Shown here piece by piece: positions 51,525 to 60,018 of a DNA stretch of 64,000 nt. Numbering within the stretch: the stretch's first letter is position 1; each line of letters opens with the position of its first letter. The stretch is from Paenibacillus brasilensis (GTDB lineage Bacteria; Bacillota; Bacilli; Paenibacillales; Paenibacillaceae), in contig NZ_CP045298.1 in NCBI RefSeq assembly GCF_009363115.1, positions 3,593,501-3,657,500 of the forward strand. Reading direction: 5' to 3'. The translations under genes were made by a program, and so were the position numbers. The notes beneath the pieces are model-generated. The model made no database searches, was not told the origin of the DNA, and saw only the letters and a program-made list of their open reading frames with translations.

Positions 51525-54024
51525 TAATACACCTAATTTAAGTTTATATATGAAGGACCCAGTAGCAGACGGTAACGATTTCTTCGATGTGAAAACGATG
51601 ATGAATGATAACTGGGAGAAGATAGACGGTTTTGCTGGTGGTATGGATGAGGTAAAAGAACGCCTTAATACTATATCCCGTCAAGACGTGACGCTACAGC
51701 CAGGCGTGCAGATCATCAATGCTGCCAAGTCAGCCTTATTTCAGCTTTCCGGGCTGACAGGTCGTATGTTGGTAAATCTGCTAGGGCGGATGGGGAATTG
51801 CGAAAACGTAGGGCTATGGTCGTCTAATACGACTATAGCAGTTGATACCGCCAATAAAACCAGCGGGACCAGCAGCTTTAAGCTTACACTTGGCTCTGTG
51901 CCTGCTACAGCTTCAGCAAGCTTTTTGACCACACCAGGTCGAAAATACATTGCTATTGCTGACGTAAAAAACGGCAATACCAGCAAGATAGCGATATCTA
52001 TAAATGGCATTGCTGGAGCTGCGGGTAATGAGGTTACATCGTCCTCTGTTTTTGCGCCATCTGTTGTGCGGTTCGCCGCGACGGACTTTTTTCACATTGT
52101 TACGATCACGGGAACGGGTGCATCTGGTAATACGTTTAATATGGACAGCGTGCGCGTCTATGAGGTCAGTGATGCAGATTATGCAGCAGCCGCAAGTTAT
52201 ACACCAGCTCAAGTAGCCGCTAAATGGCCTTACGTAGACAGTGTAATGCCTGTACGCAATCCATATGCGATACGGTACGGGGAAAATCTTTTGCCGAGTT
52301 TTTATGAGTGGGAAGTAAGTGCCGCCGCTTCGGGGAAAGCGTCGATAACTGGCCCGTACAGCCTGAATATTACCACGACAACAATTAATAATTATGTTCG
52401 CTTCAAGACCAAAGTATTGCCAAACACCAATTATGCATGGTCAGTTACTCATTCGGGTCAAGTAGCGGTATCGGATAAAAACGACGCTAATCTTTTGGTT
52501 CCATACACCACCAATCAAATGGGGGCGTTCAACTCAGGCGCTAACGACGAAGTTTACTTCTATGTCAGCAACAACACTGTCTTCACAGGTACATTTACCT
52601 TTACTAACCCTATGCTCAACATTGGCAGTACAGCCAAACCATTCAAACCGCGTGAAGACTCAATGTTAGCGTTGCAAACAGACCTGTACGCCGATCCAGT
52701 TACAGGAGTTAATGCAGATACAGTATTCGAGCGTGACGGGCAATACTTTAAGTCCAAGAAGTGGCACGGGTTGACGCTTGATGGTAGTTTAGCATGGGTT
52801 TACTTTGAGTCGGGAACAGGTTATAAGGTTGTGCGTCTACCGATCACAAACGGACTATCTGACCGAGAACGTGTTTCTAAATATGACGGCAAGCTAATTA
52901 CACATGCTTTCCCTGTTTCTGCTGCTGACCAGTCGCACCTTAGTGAATCCGCTGGCGTTTTAGGTTTATCCATCTCTGTTGCAGACAGTGGATGGGCAGA
53001 CGGATACCAGCCTTCGCAGGATGATATCAAAGCGTACTTTTTTGGCTACAAAGCCTATGACGCTAATACCATTACGCCAGCACAGGCACAGGCGGCAACG
53101 ACGGCGACATGGACAGGTACGGGTACTAAGTATTGGGTGCAGCGTGTGGGCGCTCCTAACTTCACTCAAACCGTACCGCAACAATCCTATGCAGGGTACA
53201 CACCATACCAACTTGTATATCAGCTTGCAGTGCCTACAGTGGAGCCTATCGTATCCGAGGGGCAACTATCATTTGTTGAAGGAGATAATCAGATTGAAGT
53301 GGGTATGGGTATTGTATTGCGGGAAGCAACTAAACCAGCAGGTGATCCGGCTGGAGATGTAAACGTACAAATTAACCGTATCGACTACGGTACTGCTGTT
53401 AAATATAGGGTGAACAAATTTTTGGCGGTGTATGCGGGGAATCGCAAGGATAGCGGCTGGGAGACTTTATACACACCGGATGGGCAAAGCTTTGGTGTTG
53501 AGAGATTGCGTAAGCCCCGTAGCCAAACATTGATAACAGAGCCGTACAACGTTACGTACCTTATGCTTGATCGTTCGCCAGTTGTATCATTCACAGGTTC
53601 ATACGCAGCCAACGAAAAGACGCTGCTGCTTGATTTGGTAGATAGCGTACAGCAGAATACGGCGCGTGTGAGTGTGCTTGAGAATAAGAAAGCTGACAAG
53701 GACACCTCCCCTGTGTGGATTACGCCTACGTTGCTTAATGGCTGGACGGGGGATGGGCAATATTCGCGCTTGTCAGATAACCTAGTGATATTAAGAGGCG
53801 GTATTAGGGACGGAGTTGCAACACCCGGTACGCACCTGTTTACTCTATCCACAGGCTATAGACCTAAAAAAGACATGGAGATACGGGTGCGAACCAGTGA
53901 TGGAGCGAACGACGCGCCTAACTCTACGATTATAATTCGGGCATCGGGCGTGGTGTTTACGCAAAACGCTTGGTTTAATAAAGGCGCTTGGTTTGATGGA
54001 GTGTCCTTTCTAGCTGAACAATAA
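51517..54024 (+). CDS. Tail fibre/receptor-binding protein
   Basis: 835 aa from TTG 51517 (GGAGGTG 6 nt upstream). N-terminal NTPNLSLYMKDPVADGNDFFDVKTMMNDNWEKID is the baseplate-attachment motif; Ser/Thr/Gly-rich beta sandwich-like domains follow (about 90-230, 270-390), and a C-terminal trimer-like region (YSRLSDNLVILRGGIRDG...TGYRPKKDMEIRVRT). Determines host adsorption. Confidence 0.88.
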   Translation: MASNTPNLSLYMKDPVADGNDFFDVKTMMNDNWEKIDGFAGGMDEVKERLNTISRQDVTLQPGVQIINAAKSALFQLSGLTGRMLVNLLGRMGNCENVGLWSSNTTIAVDTANKTSGTSSFKLTLGSVPATASASFLTTPGRKYIAIADVKNGNTSKIAISINGIAGAAGNEVTSSSVFAPSVVRFAATDFFHIVTITGTGASGNTFNMDSVRVYEVSDADYAAAASYTPAQVAAKWPYVDSVMPVRNPYAIRYGENLLPSFYEWEVSAAASGKASITGPYSLNITTTTINNYVRFKTKVLPNTNYAWSVTHSGQVAVSDKNDANLLVPYTTNQMGAFNSGANDEVYFYVSNNTVFTGTFTFTNPMLNIGSTAKPFKPREDSMLALQTDLYADPVTGVNADTVFERDGQYFKSKKWHGLTLDGSLAWVYFESGTGYKVVRLPITNGLSDRERVSKYDGKLITHAFPVSAADQSHLSESAGVLGLSISVADSGWADGYQPSQDDIKAYFFGYKAYDANTITPAQAQAATTATWTGTGTKYWVQRVGAPNFTQTVPQQSYAGYTPYQLVYQLAVPTVEPIVSEGQLSFVEGDNQIEVGMGIVLREATKPAGDPAGDVNVQINRIDYGTAVKYRVNKFLAVYAGNRKDSGWETLYTPDGQSFGVERLRKPRSQTLITEPYNVTYLMLDRSPVVSFTGSYAANEKTLLLDLVDSVQQNTARVSVLENKKADKDTSPVWITPTLLNGWTGDGQYSRLSDNLVILRGGIRDGVATPGTHLFTLSTGYRPKKDMEIRVRTSDGANDAPNSTIIIRASGVVFTQNAWFNKGAWFDGVSFLAEQ

Positions 54025-54038
54025 AGGAGGTCTGACAC

Positions 54039-54554
54039 ATGAAAGCAGTACCTAAAGTAAATACAGACGGCCTCTATCTGGAGGACGAGTTGGTGGACGA
54101 TGCCTTTTCGGGCGTCGTCCCTTTTTATGCCCAGCCGGAAACCTCCGGTCAGGACACAGATATTGAGCCGACAACACCGGAGCCTGCCGGGTACACTGTC
54201 GGTGTACCGATTACAACGCCGGGCCTGTACAAGCCGTGCTTTGATCTGGCGGCGTGGGAAACGTACCAAGCATCCGTTTATGAGGCGAAGGAGGCATATA
54301 TAGCTGCGTTGCATGACTGGCAGACCAAAGGCAAGGATGTTGGAGAGCAGCCTGTATATGTCGCGCCAGCGCAGCCGGAAGGATTGTGGAAAGAAGGACT
54401 TACGCCGGAGGAAATCGCGGAGCTGACCAAACAGCCAGAACCGCAGCCAAAGCTTCGTGAAGAACTTACAAACACACAGATGGCCATGGCTGATATGTAT
54501 GAACAAATGCTTGCTATGCAGGCAGAACTTACAGCGCTTAAAGAGGGGAGGTGA
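54039..54554 (+). CDS. Tail fibre accessory protein (XkdV/assembly type)
   Basis: 171 aa. Pro/Glu-rich; VGVPITTPGLYKPCFDLAAWETYQAS and a C-terminal helix TNTQMAMADMYEQMLAMQAELTALKE. Position after the fibre suggests an assembly or cap role. Confidence 0.7.
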   Translation: MKAVPKVNTDGLYLEDELVDDAFSGVVPFYAQPETSGQDTDIEPTTPEPAGYTVGVPITTPGLYKPCFDLAAWETYQASVYEAKEAYIAALHDWQTKGKDVGEQPVYVAPAQPEGLWKEGLTPEEIAELTKQPEPQPKLREELTNTQMAMADMYEQMLAMQAELTALKEGR

Positions 54555-54559
54555 TTAAC

Positions 54560-54706
54560 GTGGCAGCCACTTATGGATCGTTGATTAGAAAAGGTCTCAA
54601 AACGTTCGCCCAGGTACCAGACATACAGAAGGAGCCAGTTAGGGCTTACCTAGCAAGTTGGGGATTAGATGTGGATGGCAAACCATTGGTAAAAGAACAA
54701 GATTAG
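54560..54706 (+). CDS. XkdX-like small protein, 48 aa
   Basis: GTG 54560 with GGAGGTGA upstream. Helical YGSLIRKGLKTFAQVPDIQKEPVRAYL. XkdX-type genes of this size end PBSX-type tail operons. Confidence 0.7.
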   Translation: MAATYGSLIRKGLKTFAQVPDIQKEPVRAYLASWGLDVDGKPLVKEQD

Positions 54707-54708
54707 CC

Positions 54709-54736
54709 AGCGTATCCAATGGGATGCGCTATTTTT
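54709..54736 (+). terminator. Terminator between tail and lysis genes
   Basis: AGCGTATCC/GGATGCGCT stem with AATG loop (one G-T pair), then ATTTTTA. Confidence 0.8.
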
Positions 54737-54784
54737 ATGCCCTCGGAGTGGTCGGGGGCTTTAATTTTTAAGGGGGAAAAGGTA

Positions 54785-55282
54785 GTGAGCCAAATAAAAA
54801 TGTTTGGCAGCACCGTATGGACCGCAATCGTCGGGACATCGGAAAAGGAGGCGGCGGCAGGGGGAGTGGCGGCGCTGACTGGTCTGATTGTTACATTTTT
54901 GGGTGGGTGGGACAAGCCGCTCCAGGTGCTGCTTACGATGATGGTATTGGATTATATTTTTGGAGTTACCGCAGCTATTAAAAACAAAAAAATGGACAGC
55001 GATGTGATGTTTTGGGGAGGTATCCGTAAGGCTACGGTGCTGATGGTGGTGGGATTATCCGCGCAATTGGATGATTGGTTACAACCCGGTGCGCCGATCT
55101 TCCGGACGGCGGCGATCTATTTTTATGCTGGCCGTGAAGGATTGTCGTTGGCAGAAAACTTGGGAGCAATAGGCATCCCACTACCGTTCAAATTAAAGAG
55201 CTTTTTGAAGCAGCTTAACGAGAAAGGAGATGGACAGGATGGCACAACTGACGCTGGAACAGATACAAAAAAAGTCTCTTAA
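54785..55282 (+). CDS. Phage holin (toxin-secretion/lysis holin, holin_4 family)
   Basis: 165 aa from GTG 54785. Helices at about 27-45 (AAGGVAALTGLIVTFLGGW), 48-65 (LLTMMVLDYIFGVTAAI) and 82-98 (IRKATVLMVVGLSAQLDDW); C-terminal GREGLSLAENLGAIGIPLPFKLKSFLKQL is characteristic. Forms the membrane lesion that lets the endolysin out. Confidence 0.9.
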   Translation: MSQIKMFGSTVWTAIVGTSEKEAAAGGVAALTGLIVTFLGGWDKPLQVLLTMMVLDYIFGVTAAIKNKKMDSDVMFWGGIRKATVLMVVGLSAQLDDWLQPGAPIFRTAAIYFYAGREGLSLAENLGAIGIPLPFKLKSFLKQLNEKGDGQDGTTDAGTDTKKVS

Positions 55283-56012
55283 TCGACTTGTCGGGCTGCA
55301 TCCGGTTTTCAAAATGGCCTTAGAAAAACTCATTGAGCGCTGCTATGCCCGTGGAGTATGGGTGCTAATTGTCCAAGGGTTGCGGACATATGTAGAGCAG
55401 GATGCTTTGTATGCTCAAGGTCGGACAAAGCCAGGACAAGTCGTAACGAAAGCACGGGGCGGATACAGCAATCATAATTTTGGGTTCGCAGCAGATTTCG
55501 CACTGTTGCTACGGGATGGGCGGACTGTGTCATGGGACACGCTGGAGGACGACGATAAGGACTCGCTGCCGGATTGGAGTGAAGTCGTCGAGGAAGCCAA
55601 GAAACTCGGGCTTGAGTGGGGCGGTGATTGGCGGAGCTTTAAAGATATGCCCCACCTTCAGATGGTCTTTGGACTCACGACGGCTCAATTTCGGGCAGGT
55701 AAGCGCCCGAGTCAGGCGCAGCTTGACACAGTTTTATCCAAGATTAATAAAACGGAGGATGAGGAAATGACAGCAGAAGAAAAAGCAGCATTTAAGGAGT
55801 TACAAAACACCGTACAGAAGCAGGCTGACCGCATTAAGGTACTGGAGTTTGCAGCGAAGCAACCGAAAGTACCGACATGGGCAGAACAAGCCTGCATCAA
55901 CGCCAAGACCGCAGGGGTGCTGGACACGGCGAATGACGGTAGCTATGACTTTTACAGACTGGTCGCTATTCTTGATCGAGCTGGCGTGTTCAATAAGAAA
56001 GGGGATAAGTAA
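55239..56012 (+). CDS. Endolysin, M15 L-alanyl-D-glutamate peptidase (CwlK/VanY-like)
   Basis: 257 aa from ATG 55239. Zn-binding SNHNFGFAADF (H79, D86) and H139 in DMPHLQM, the LAS/M15 signature; LRTYVEQDALYAQGR precedes it. Residues 175-257 form a coiled-coil linker and a small C-terminal domain (PTWAEQACINAKTAGVLDT) likely for wall targeting. No signal peptide, so export is holin-dependent. Confidence 0.9.
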   Translation: MAQLTLEQIQKKSLNRLVGLHPVFKMALEKLIERCYARGVWVLIVQGLRTYVEQDALYAQGRTKPGQVVTKARGGYSNHNFGFAADFALLLRDGRTVSWDTLEDDDKDSLPDWSEVVEEAKKLGLEWGGDWRSFKDMPHLQMVFGLTTAQFRAGKRPSQAQLDTVLSKINKTEDEEMTAEEKAAFKELQNTVQKQADRIKVLEFAAKQPKVPTWAEQACINAKTAGVLDTANDGSYDFYRLVAILDRAGVFNKKGDK

Positions 56013-56014
56013 TC

Positions 56015-56575
56015 ATGCAAACAATTATAGAAACTGTACAACCATATGTAAGTACCATCGCTACAGCGGCTATAGGTGTACTCACAACCATCGTATTGGC
56101 TGGATTGAACAATGTTAAGGTAAAAGTAAATACATGGCTAGAGACACGTACCACAGCCGCACAGAGGGAAGTAATCCATAAGATTGCTGGAGAGGGCTTT
56201 GCCTTTGCACAAACAGCATTTAAAGAAGCTGGGGGAGAACGTAAGCTTCAGGAGGCTTTGCAGTATGCTTCACTTACTCTTTCCAGTCAAGGTATCGTAG
56301 TATCCCAAGTAGAGCTAAGATCCGCGATTGAGAAGGCATATCTGGAGTATAAGGCTAAGACAAAGACAGTGCTGGCTACCGAAGCACAGCCGAGTGAAGA
56401 GGTAACACAGGCAGCAGCTAAGGAAGCTGTATCTGGTCTTGCTGCAAAGTTGAATGATTTCTTGGCTCAAGCTACGGCGGAGGTATCCAATATTGTTCCT
56501 GTTCAGGTACAGTCTGAACCTGAGCCTATTCCGGTATCAACAGAAGCTACACAAACGCCTGCTACTACTGAATAA
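56015..56575 (+). CDS. Second holin, LLH-family
   Basis: 186 aa. N-terminal membrane helix (about 10-30, VSTIATAAIGVLTTIVLAGL), then EVIHKIAGEGFAFAQTAFKEAGGERKLQEALQYASLTLSSQG typical of LLH holins; the tail is Ala/Glu/Thr/Pro-rich. 2 nt after the endolysin. Confidence 0.8.
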   Translation: MQTIIETVQPYVSTIATAAIGVLTTIVLAGLNNVKVKVNTWLETRTTAAQREVIHKIAGEGFAFAQTAFKEAGGERKLQEALQYASLTLSSQGIVVSQVELRSAIEKAYLEYKAKTKTVLATEAQPSEEVTQAAAKEAVSGLAAKLNDFLAQATAEVSNIVPVQVQSEPEPIPVSTEATQTPATTE

Positions 56576-56589
56576 ACTGTAAGTAAATA

Positions 56590-56623
56590 CCCTGCTGGCT
56601 TCGGCTGGCGGGGATATTTTTTT
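56590..56623 (+). terminator. Lysis-operon terminator
   Basis: ACCCTGCTGGC-TTCG-GCTGGCGGGGAT hairpin (some G-T pairs and one mismatch) then seven T. It belongs to a recurring terminator type in this region (58081, 59836). Confidence 0.85.
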
Positions 56624-56625
56624 GC

Positions 56626-56654
56626 TTGAAATACGAACATTTGTTCTGTATAAT
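56626..56654 (+). promoter_or_regulatory. Consensus promoter with LexA box in the spacer
   Basis: -35 TTGAAA (56626-56631), 17-bp spacer, -10 TATAAT (56649-56654). CGAACATTTGTTCT at 56634-56647, inside the spacer, matches the Gram-positive LexA box (CGAAC-N4-GTTC core exact). SOS induction should release it. The next gene is the Panacea unit. Confidence 0.85.
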
Positions 56655-56748
56655 ATAAGTATAAGCACAGATTATTGCGATATACATACTGTAAGGAATA
56701 TTTACCCTGTTTTTTTAAAAAAACTAAATTTCAAGAAGGAATTAGTGT

Positions 56749-56814
56749 AGGCTATGTCGAAAGTTGTGTTTAATTTTATATAAATTAAATACAACCTGTT
56801 TAAGTAATAGCCTG
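56749..56814 (+). other. Nested inverted repeats in the Panacea leader
   Basis: Inner stem GTTGTGTTTAATTT (56764-56777) / AAATTAAATACAAC (56783-56796) with TATAT loop; outer AGGCTAT (56749-56755) / ATAGCCT (56808-56814). The remaining leader (56655-56930) has no ORF I trust except a 9-codon ATG frame at 56754. Confidence 0.6.
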
Positions 56815-56930
56815 AAAGCCGTGCTTATGATGTTTGCGTGTTCTTGTGTTTGGGAAAGTTGAGAATGTACTACGCAAAAGGCGGTGATGTCCAAATGGCT
56901 AAAATAATTTATTTAGAACAGGTGAAGACT

Positions 56931-57407
56931 ATGAGTACAACTAGTACGACTTTCACAGAAACAACAGTTTTCGATGTAGCTAAAGCCTTTCTTAATTTAG
57001 AACCAATGACACCTAAGAAACTTCAGAAGCTTTGTTTTTATGCATACTCCTGGTATATGGTTTTTTATGAGGGAGATAAACTATTTGACGGTGAATTTGA
57101 GGCTTGGATTCATGGACCGGTTAACCCCGAGCTTTATCGTGAGTATAGGAAATATGGATTTAACGAAATACCGCAAGAAGATGTATTGCCGGATGAAATT
57201 TCGAACAATCCTCGATTGGTAGAATTTTTAGAGCATATTCATCAAACGTATGGTCACTTGGATGGTGATCAGTTGGAGTATTTGACCCATCAAGAAGATC
57301 CATGGCTTAATGCGCGTAAGAACTTGAAACCTTACGAACCATCTAATAATGTCCTTGATGATGATGATATTATTGAATATTACAGGGGCGAGCTTGAGAA
57401 TGGCTAA
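56931..57407 (+). CDS. Panacea (SocA-like, DUF4065) antitoxin
   Basis: 158 aa from ATG 56931 (AGGTGA 5 nt upstream; ATG 56895 also possible). VAKAFLNLEPMTPKKLQKLCFYAYSWYMVFY, LFDGEFEAWIHGPVNPELYREYRKYGF and FLEHIHQTYGHLDGDQLEYLTHQEDPW are the full Panacea signature. Panacea proteins act as antitoxins for many unrelated toxins encoded next door (known for the family). Overlaps the next gene by 8 nt. Confidence 0.88.
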   Translation: MSTTSTTFTETTVFDVAKAFLNLEPMTPKKLQKLCFYAYSWYMVFYEGDKLFDGEFEAWIHGPVNPELYREYRKYGFNEIPQEDVLPDEISNNPRLVEFLEHIHQTYGHLDGDQLEYLTHQEDPWLNARKNLKPYEPSNNVLDDDDIIEYYRGELENG

Positions 57408-58053
57408 AGAGAAAAGAAATAGAGCTCCTGTTTTGGGGAGTATTCCTAGACCTTCTGAGTCCACTCCGCGCGCTGGTGAAGAAAGATTAACTAAAGTAGC
57501 TCAACGTAATATTGAGGGTTTTAAAGAAAGAAACGTCATTTTTTCTTGGCAGTTTTTTGATCGCAGTAATCCATTGTTTAACTGTGGTGAAGTGGGTCCT
57601 GAATGGTTTGTGGACTTAATGGATTCCATGAAAAGCATTTCGCAAATGGAGTTCGAAAAATTCAGAATCCATAATGGCCCACCATTAAGAGTTCATTCTC
57701 ATGAGTGGGACAGAGTAAGCGCTAAGTATCCACTTAACGAGATGTTGCTTAAGCAAATTGAACAAGATACCCTTCAGTTTGCTGTTTCGAAGGCAAGAGG
57801 GCGGGTTCATGGTTTTGTTATTTCTAATGTATTCTACATAGTTTGGGTAGATCCACATCACAACCTCTATCCAATGGAAAGACATGGTGGATTGGATTAT
57901 TGCGATGCGCCTAGCAGCTGTTATGACTGCTTGGAAATTGAAAATGAGGAACTGAGAACACGATTAGACGAGTTGTATGCAGAATATGGCAGATTAGTGG
58001 ATGAAAATGATAGACTTCAAAGTAAAAAAGACAACTTAGAAAAATCATCTTAA
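57400..58053 (+). CDS. Putative toxin partner of the Panacea antitoxin
   Basis: 217 aa from ATG 57400. Middle NVIFSWQFFDRSNPLFNCGE... and RVHSHEWDRVSAKYPLNEMLLKQIEQD... then GRVHGFVISNVFYIVWVDPHHNLYPMERHGG; C-terminal CYDC and a coiled coil. His residues in HSHEW and DPHHN could be catalytic, unproven. Toxin role inferred from the coupled Panacea gene. No toxin family recognised. Confidence 0.6.
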   Translation: MAKEKRNRAPVLGSIPRPSESTPRAGEERLTKVAQRNIEGFKERNVIFSWQFFDRSNPLFNCGEVGPEWFVDLMDSMKSISQMEFEKFRIHNGPPLRVHSHEWDRVSAKYPLNEMLLKQIEQDTLQFAVSKARGRVHGFVISNVFYIVWVDPHHNLYPMERHGGLDYCDAPSSCYDCLEIENEELRTRLDELYAEYGRLVDENDRLQSKKDNLEKSS

Positions 58054-58080
58054 AAATTGCAATCCGAAAGCATCGGTGAC

Positions 58081-58112
58081 ACCCTACTGGCTAAGCTGGT
58101 GGGGTATTTTTT
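58081..58112 (+). terminator. Terminator of the Panacea unit
   Basis: ACCCTACTGGC-TAA-GCTGGTGGGGT hairpin then six T; near copy of the 56590 and 59836 hairpins. Confidence 0.8.
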
Positions 58113-58134
58113 ACGTTTATGGGGAGGAATACAT

Positions 58135-58581
58135 ATGTTTAGATGGATATTCACCGTACTAATTACAATCCTATTAGCTGGCTGCAGCATACAACAAGAT
58201 GTTGTAAAGACCACTAAGAGCGACCCTGTAGCCGTTCCAGTAACACAGGTATCGGCAGACATGGCTAAGCTGGAATTTCCGTCATCAAAGTATCCCGAGA
58301 CAGCGCAGCACATCAAGGAGGCCATAGCAGCCGGAAAGTCACCAGTATGCACCATAGACCGTGATGGAGCTGACCATAACCGTGAGTTGTCCCTTAAAGG
58401 TGTGCCGACACGCAAGGGCAAGGATCGAGACGAGTGGCCTATGGCCCTGTGTGCCGAAGGTGGAGAGGGTGCAGATATAAAGTACATATCACCCAAAGAT
58501 AATCGTGGTGCAGGTTCATGGGTAGGTCACAAATTGGACGAGTATAAGGATGGAACGAAAGTTGAATTTATAGTTAAGTAA
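58135..58581 (+). CDS. NucA/NucB-family deoxyribonuclease, predicted lipoprotein
   Basis: 148 aa. Signal peptide with lipobox LAGC (Cys about 18). [16 protein letters not shown] and [20 protein letters not shown], then [28 protein letters not shown], are the NucA/NucB active-site motifs (D-R-D-G and E-W residues). Surface-anchored nuclease in a monocistronic unit; GGGGAGG upstream of ATG 58135. Confidence 0.88.
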   Translation: MFRWIFTVLITILLAGCSIQQDVVKTTKSDPVAVPVTQVSADMAKLEFPSSKYPETAQHIKEAIAAGKSPVCTIDRDGADHNRELSLKGVPTRKGKDRDEWPMALCAEGGEGADIKYISPKDNRGAGSWVGHKLDEYKDGTKVEFIVK

Positions 58582-58646
58582 CATTTCTTACAGCTTGACT
58601 ACATTCGGCGTGTTACATTGCAATAAAAGTGCAGAGGAGCGCGGTT

Positions 58647-58901
58647 ATGATAACACTGACAATCGTGGAGAGCGCCATAACACACAATGATGGAGAGTTT
58701 GATTGGTTTGCTCCAGTACCGACTGGAGAAATTGAGGTATTGTCATATATAAATCCCGTCACTGGGACGGACCAGACGGAAGAATTTATTAAAGCCAACG
58801 GTGGACTTGAAAAACTGGAGATAGAAAAAACGAATGACGGCGAATATAGATGTACGCGCGATACGCTCGACCGACTTAAAGCTGTATTGGGTGCCGTGTA
58901 A
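58647..58901 (+). CDS. Small moron protein of unknown function, 84 aa
   Basis: MITLTIVESAITHNDGEFDW...; GAGGAGCGCGG upstream. Own terminator follows. No family recognised. Confidence 0.55.
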   Translation: MITLTIVESAITHNDGEFDWFAPVPTGEIEVLSYINPVTGTDQTEEFIKANGGLEKLEIEKTNDGEYRCTRDTLDRLKAVLGAV

Positions 58902-58912
58902 TAAATAACAAT

Positions 58913-58939
58913 CCCACGCTAAACCTTAATTGGTCGGCG
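58913..58939 (+). terminator. Terminator (ACCTTAA-TGGTCGG type)
   Basis: CCACGCTAAACC-TTAATT-GGTCGGCGG with T8. Shares the inner AACC/GGTC element with 61531 and 61603 hairpins. Confidence 0.8.
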
Positions 58940-59000
58940 GTTTTTTTTGTTGAAGGTATTACCACACAATTCACCGAATATCTATCCTGAGGTGATCAAC

Positions 59001-59216
59001 ATGAACCATACATATAAAGTGTTAAAGTCGGATATAGAACTATTTGCAGCTGCATTGAGCCAGGTAAGGGTGTATGTAGTTCAGCCATTGGGAGAGGATT
59101 TGATAGATATTGTGGACTATGGTGGCGCAGTGGAGAAGATTACACCAGAGTCGATTAAGATTAACGGATATTATTTTTTCCGCAATCAGTTTGAATTTAG
59201 AGTAGATCTTAAATGA
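59001..59216 (+). CDS. Small moron protein of unknown function, 71 aa
   Basis: ATG 59001, GAGGTGATC upstream. MNHTYKVLKSDIELFAAAL, mixed alpha/beta. No family recognised. Confidence 0.55.
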   Translation: MNHTYKVLKSDIELFAAALSQVRVYVVQPLGEDLIDIVDYGGAVEKITPESIKINGYYFFRNQFEFRVDLK

Positions 59217-59279
59217 CCTACCAGATTGTAGTCGGTAGTCCCTTTAAGGTAGACCATATCAAAAAAATAGGAGGGGAAA

Positions 59280-59701
59280 ATGATGAAGAAAAGAATATTT
59301 CTGTTCTCGATTTTATCTTTAGCTTTAGCAACTACGGTAGGTGCTGCTTCAGCTTCACCAAGTATAACTAGCAAAAACACCATAATTAATCAAAGATCGG
59401 GCGGAAGCGCAACTGTTAGAGAAGCCTTTAGTGTCCCAATAGGATTGGGTATGTTAAACTTCGTATGAAGAATCACTCTGATCATCTAGTAAAGGTAAGT
59501 TTAACTCACAGCGGTTCAGACAAAGTATATATTGAAGGATTAGTAATCGCTCCTCACGACACAGTTATCTGGAAAAGCACTGATAAAGGCTTCCCAGACG
59601 GTATGCGTTCTGGAGACTATAAACTTCAGTGGAGAGGCAGCGACTATAAAGTTAATGGGGAAACATGGGGAATAGCTGATTCACAGCCTGGAAACCTCTA
59701 A
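59280..59701 (+). pseudogene. Secreted small protein disrupted by a frameshift
   Basis: First frame (59280-59468): signal peptide MKKRIFLFSILSLALATTVG plus 37 residues ending GLGMLNFV. Second frame (59465-59701): MKNHSDHLVKVSLTHSGSDK...WKSTDKGFPDGMRSGDYKLQWRG. Read upstream, the second frame gives GYVKLRMKNHSDH, continuing VPIG-L-G naturally, so one G seems lost in TTGGG near 59449. Intact ancestor about 140 aa, exported. Alternatively two coupled ORFs (ATGA). Confidence 0.65.
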
Positions 59702-59716
59702 CTTAACTAACTATAC

Positions 59717-59755
59717 AACTTGAACCCCCTATCCATTGGGTGGGGGGTTCAAGTT
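59717..59755. terminator. Strong inverted repeat after the secreted-protein gene
   Basis: AACTTGAACCCCC / GGGGGTTCAAGTT, 13 perfect bp, loop around TATCCATTGGGTG. No T-run, so it may be a symmetrical terminator or a stabiliser. The rest of 59702-60018 holds a second terminator (59836-59868) and a possible -35 TTGACA at 59939-59944 for the next gene. Confidence 0.65.
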
Positions 59756-59835
59756 GTTCAAGACAGCAAGTGAATTAATCTCCTTTATAGGTCGGCATAG
59801 CTTTTTTAGTTGATCAGTTTGAATTTAAAGTAAGG

Positions 59836-59868
59836 ACTCTACTGGCATTTAGCTGGTAGGGTATTTTT
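59836..59868 (+). terminator. Terminator (CTACTGGC...GCTGGTAGGG type)
   Basis: CTCTACTGGC-ATTTA-GCTGGTAGGG hairpin then ATTTTTG; related to 56590 and 58081. Confidence 0.75.
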
Positions 59869-60018
59869 GTTTATAGCGGTGGCCAAAGCATAAATCATGA
59901 CAAACGGAGCTTTTCTACATGATTCGCAAAAAAAGATATTGACAACTGGTTGATTGCTGGACAAAAATAGTAAATGAATATAAAATACTGGAATTTTTAT
60001 GCGAGGGGTGGCTATGGC

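Noticed and set aside
54719-54784. N-terminal extension of the holin
   Set aside because: The region is a transcription terminator; GTG 54785 follows a ribosome site and matches family length.
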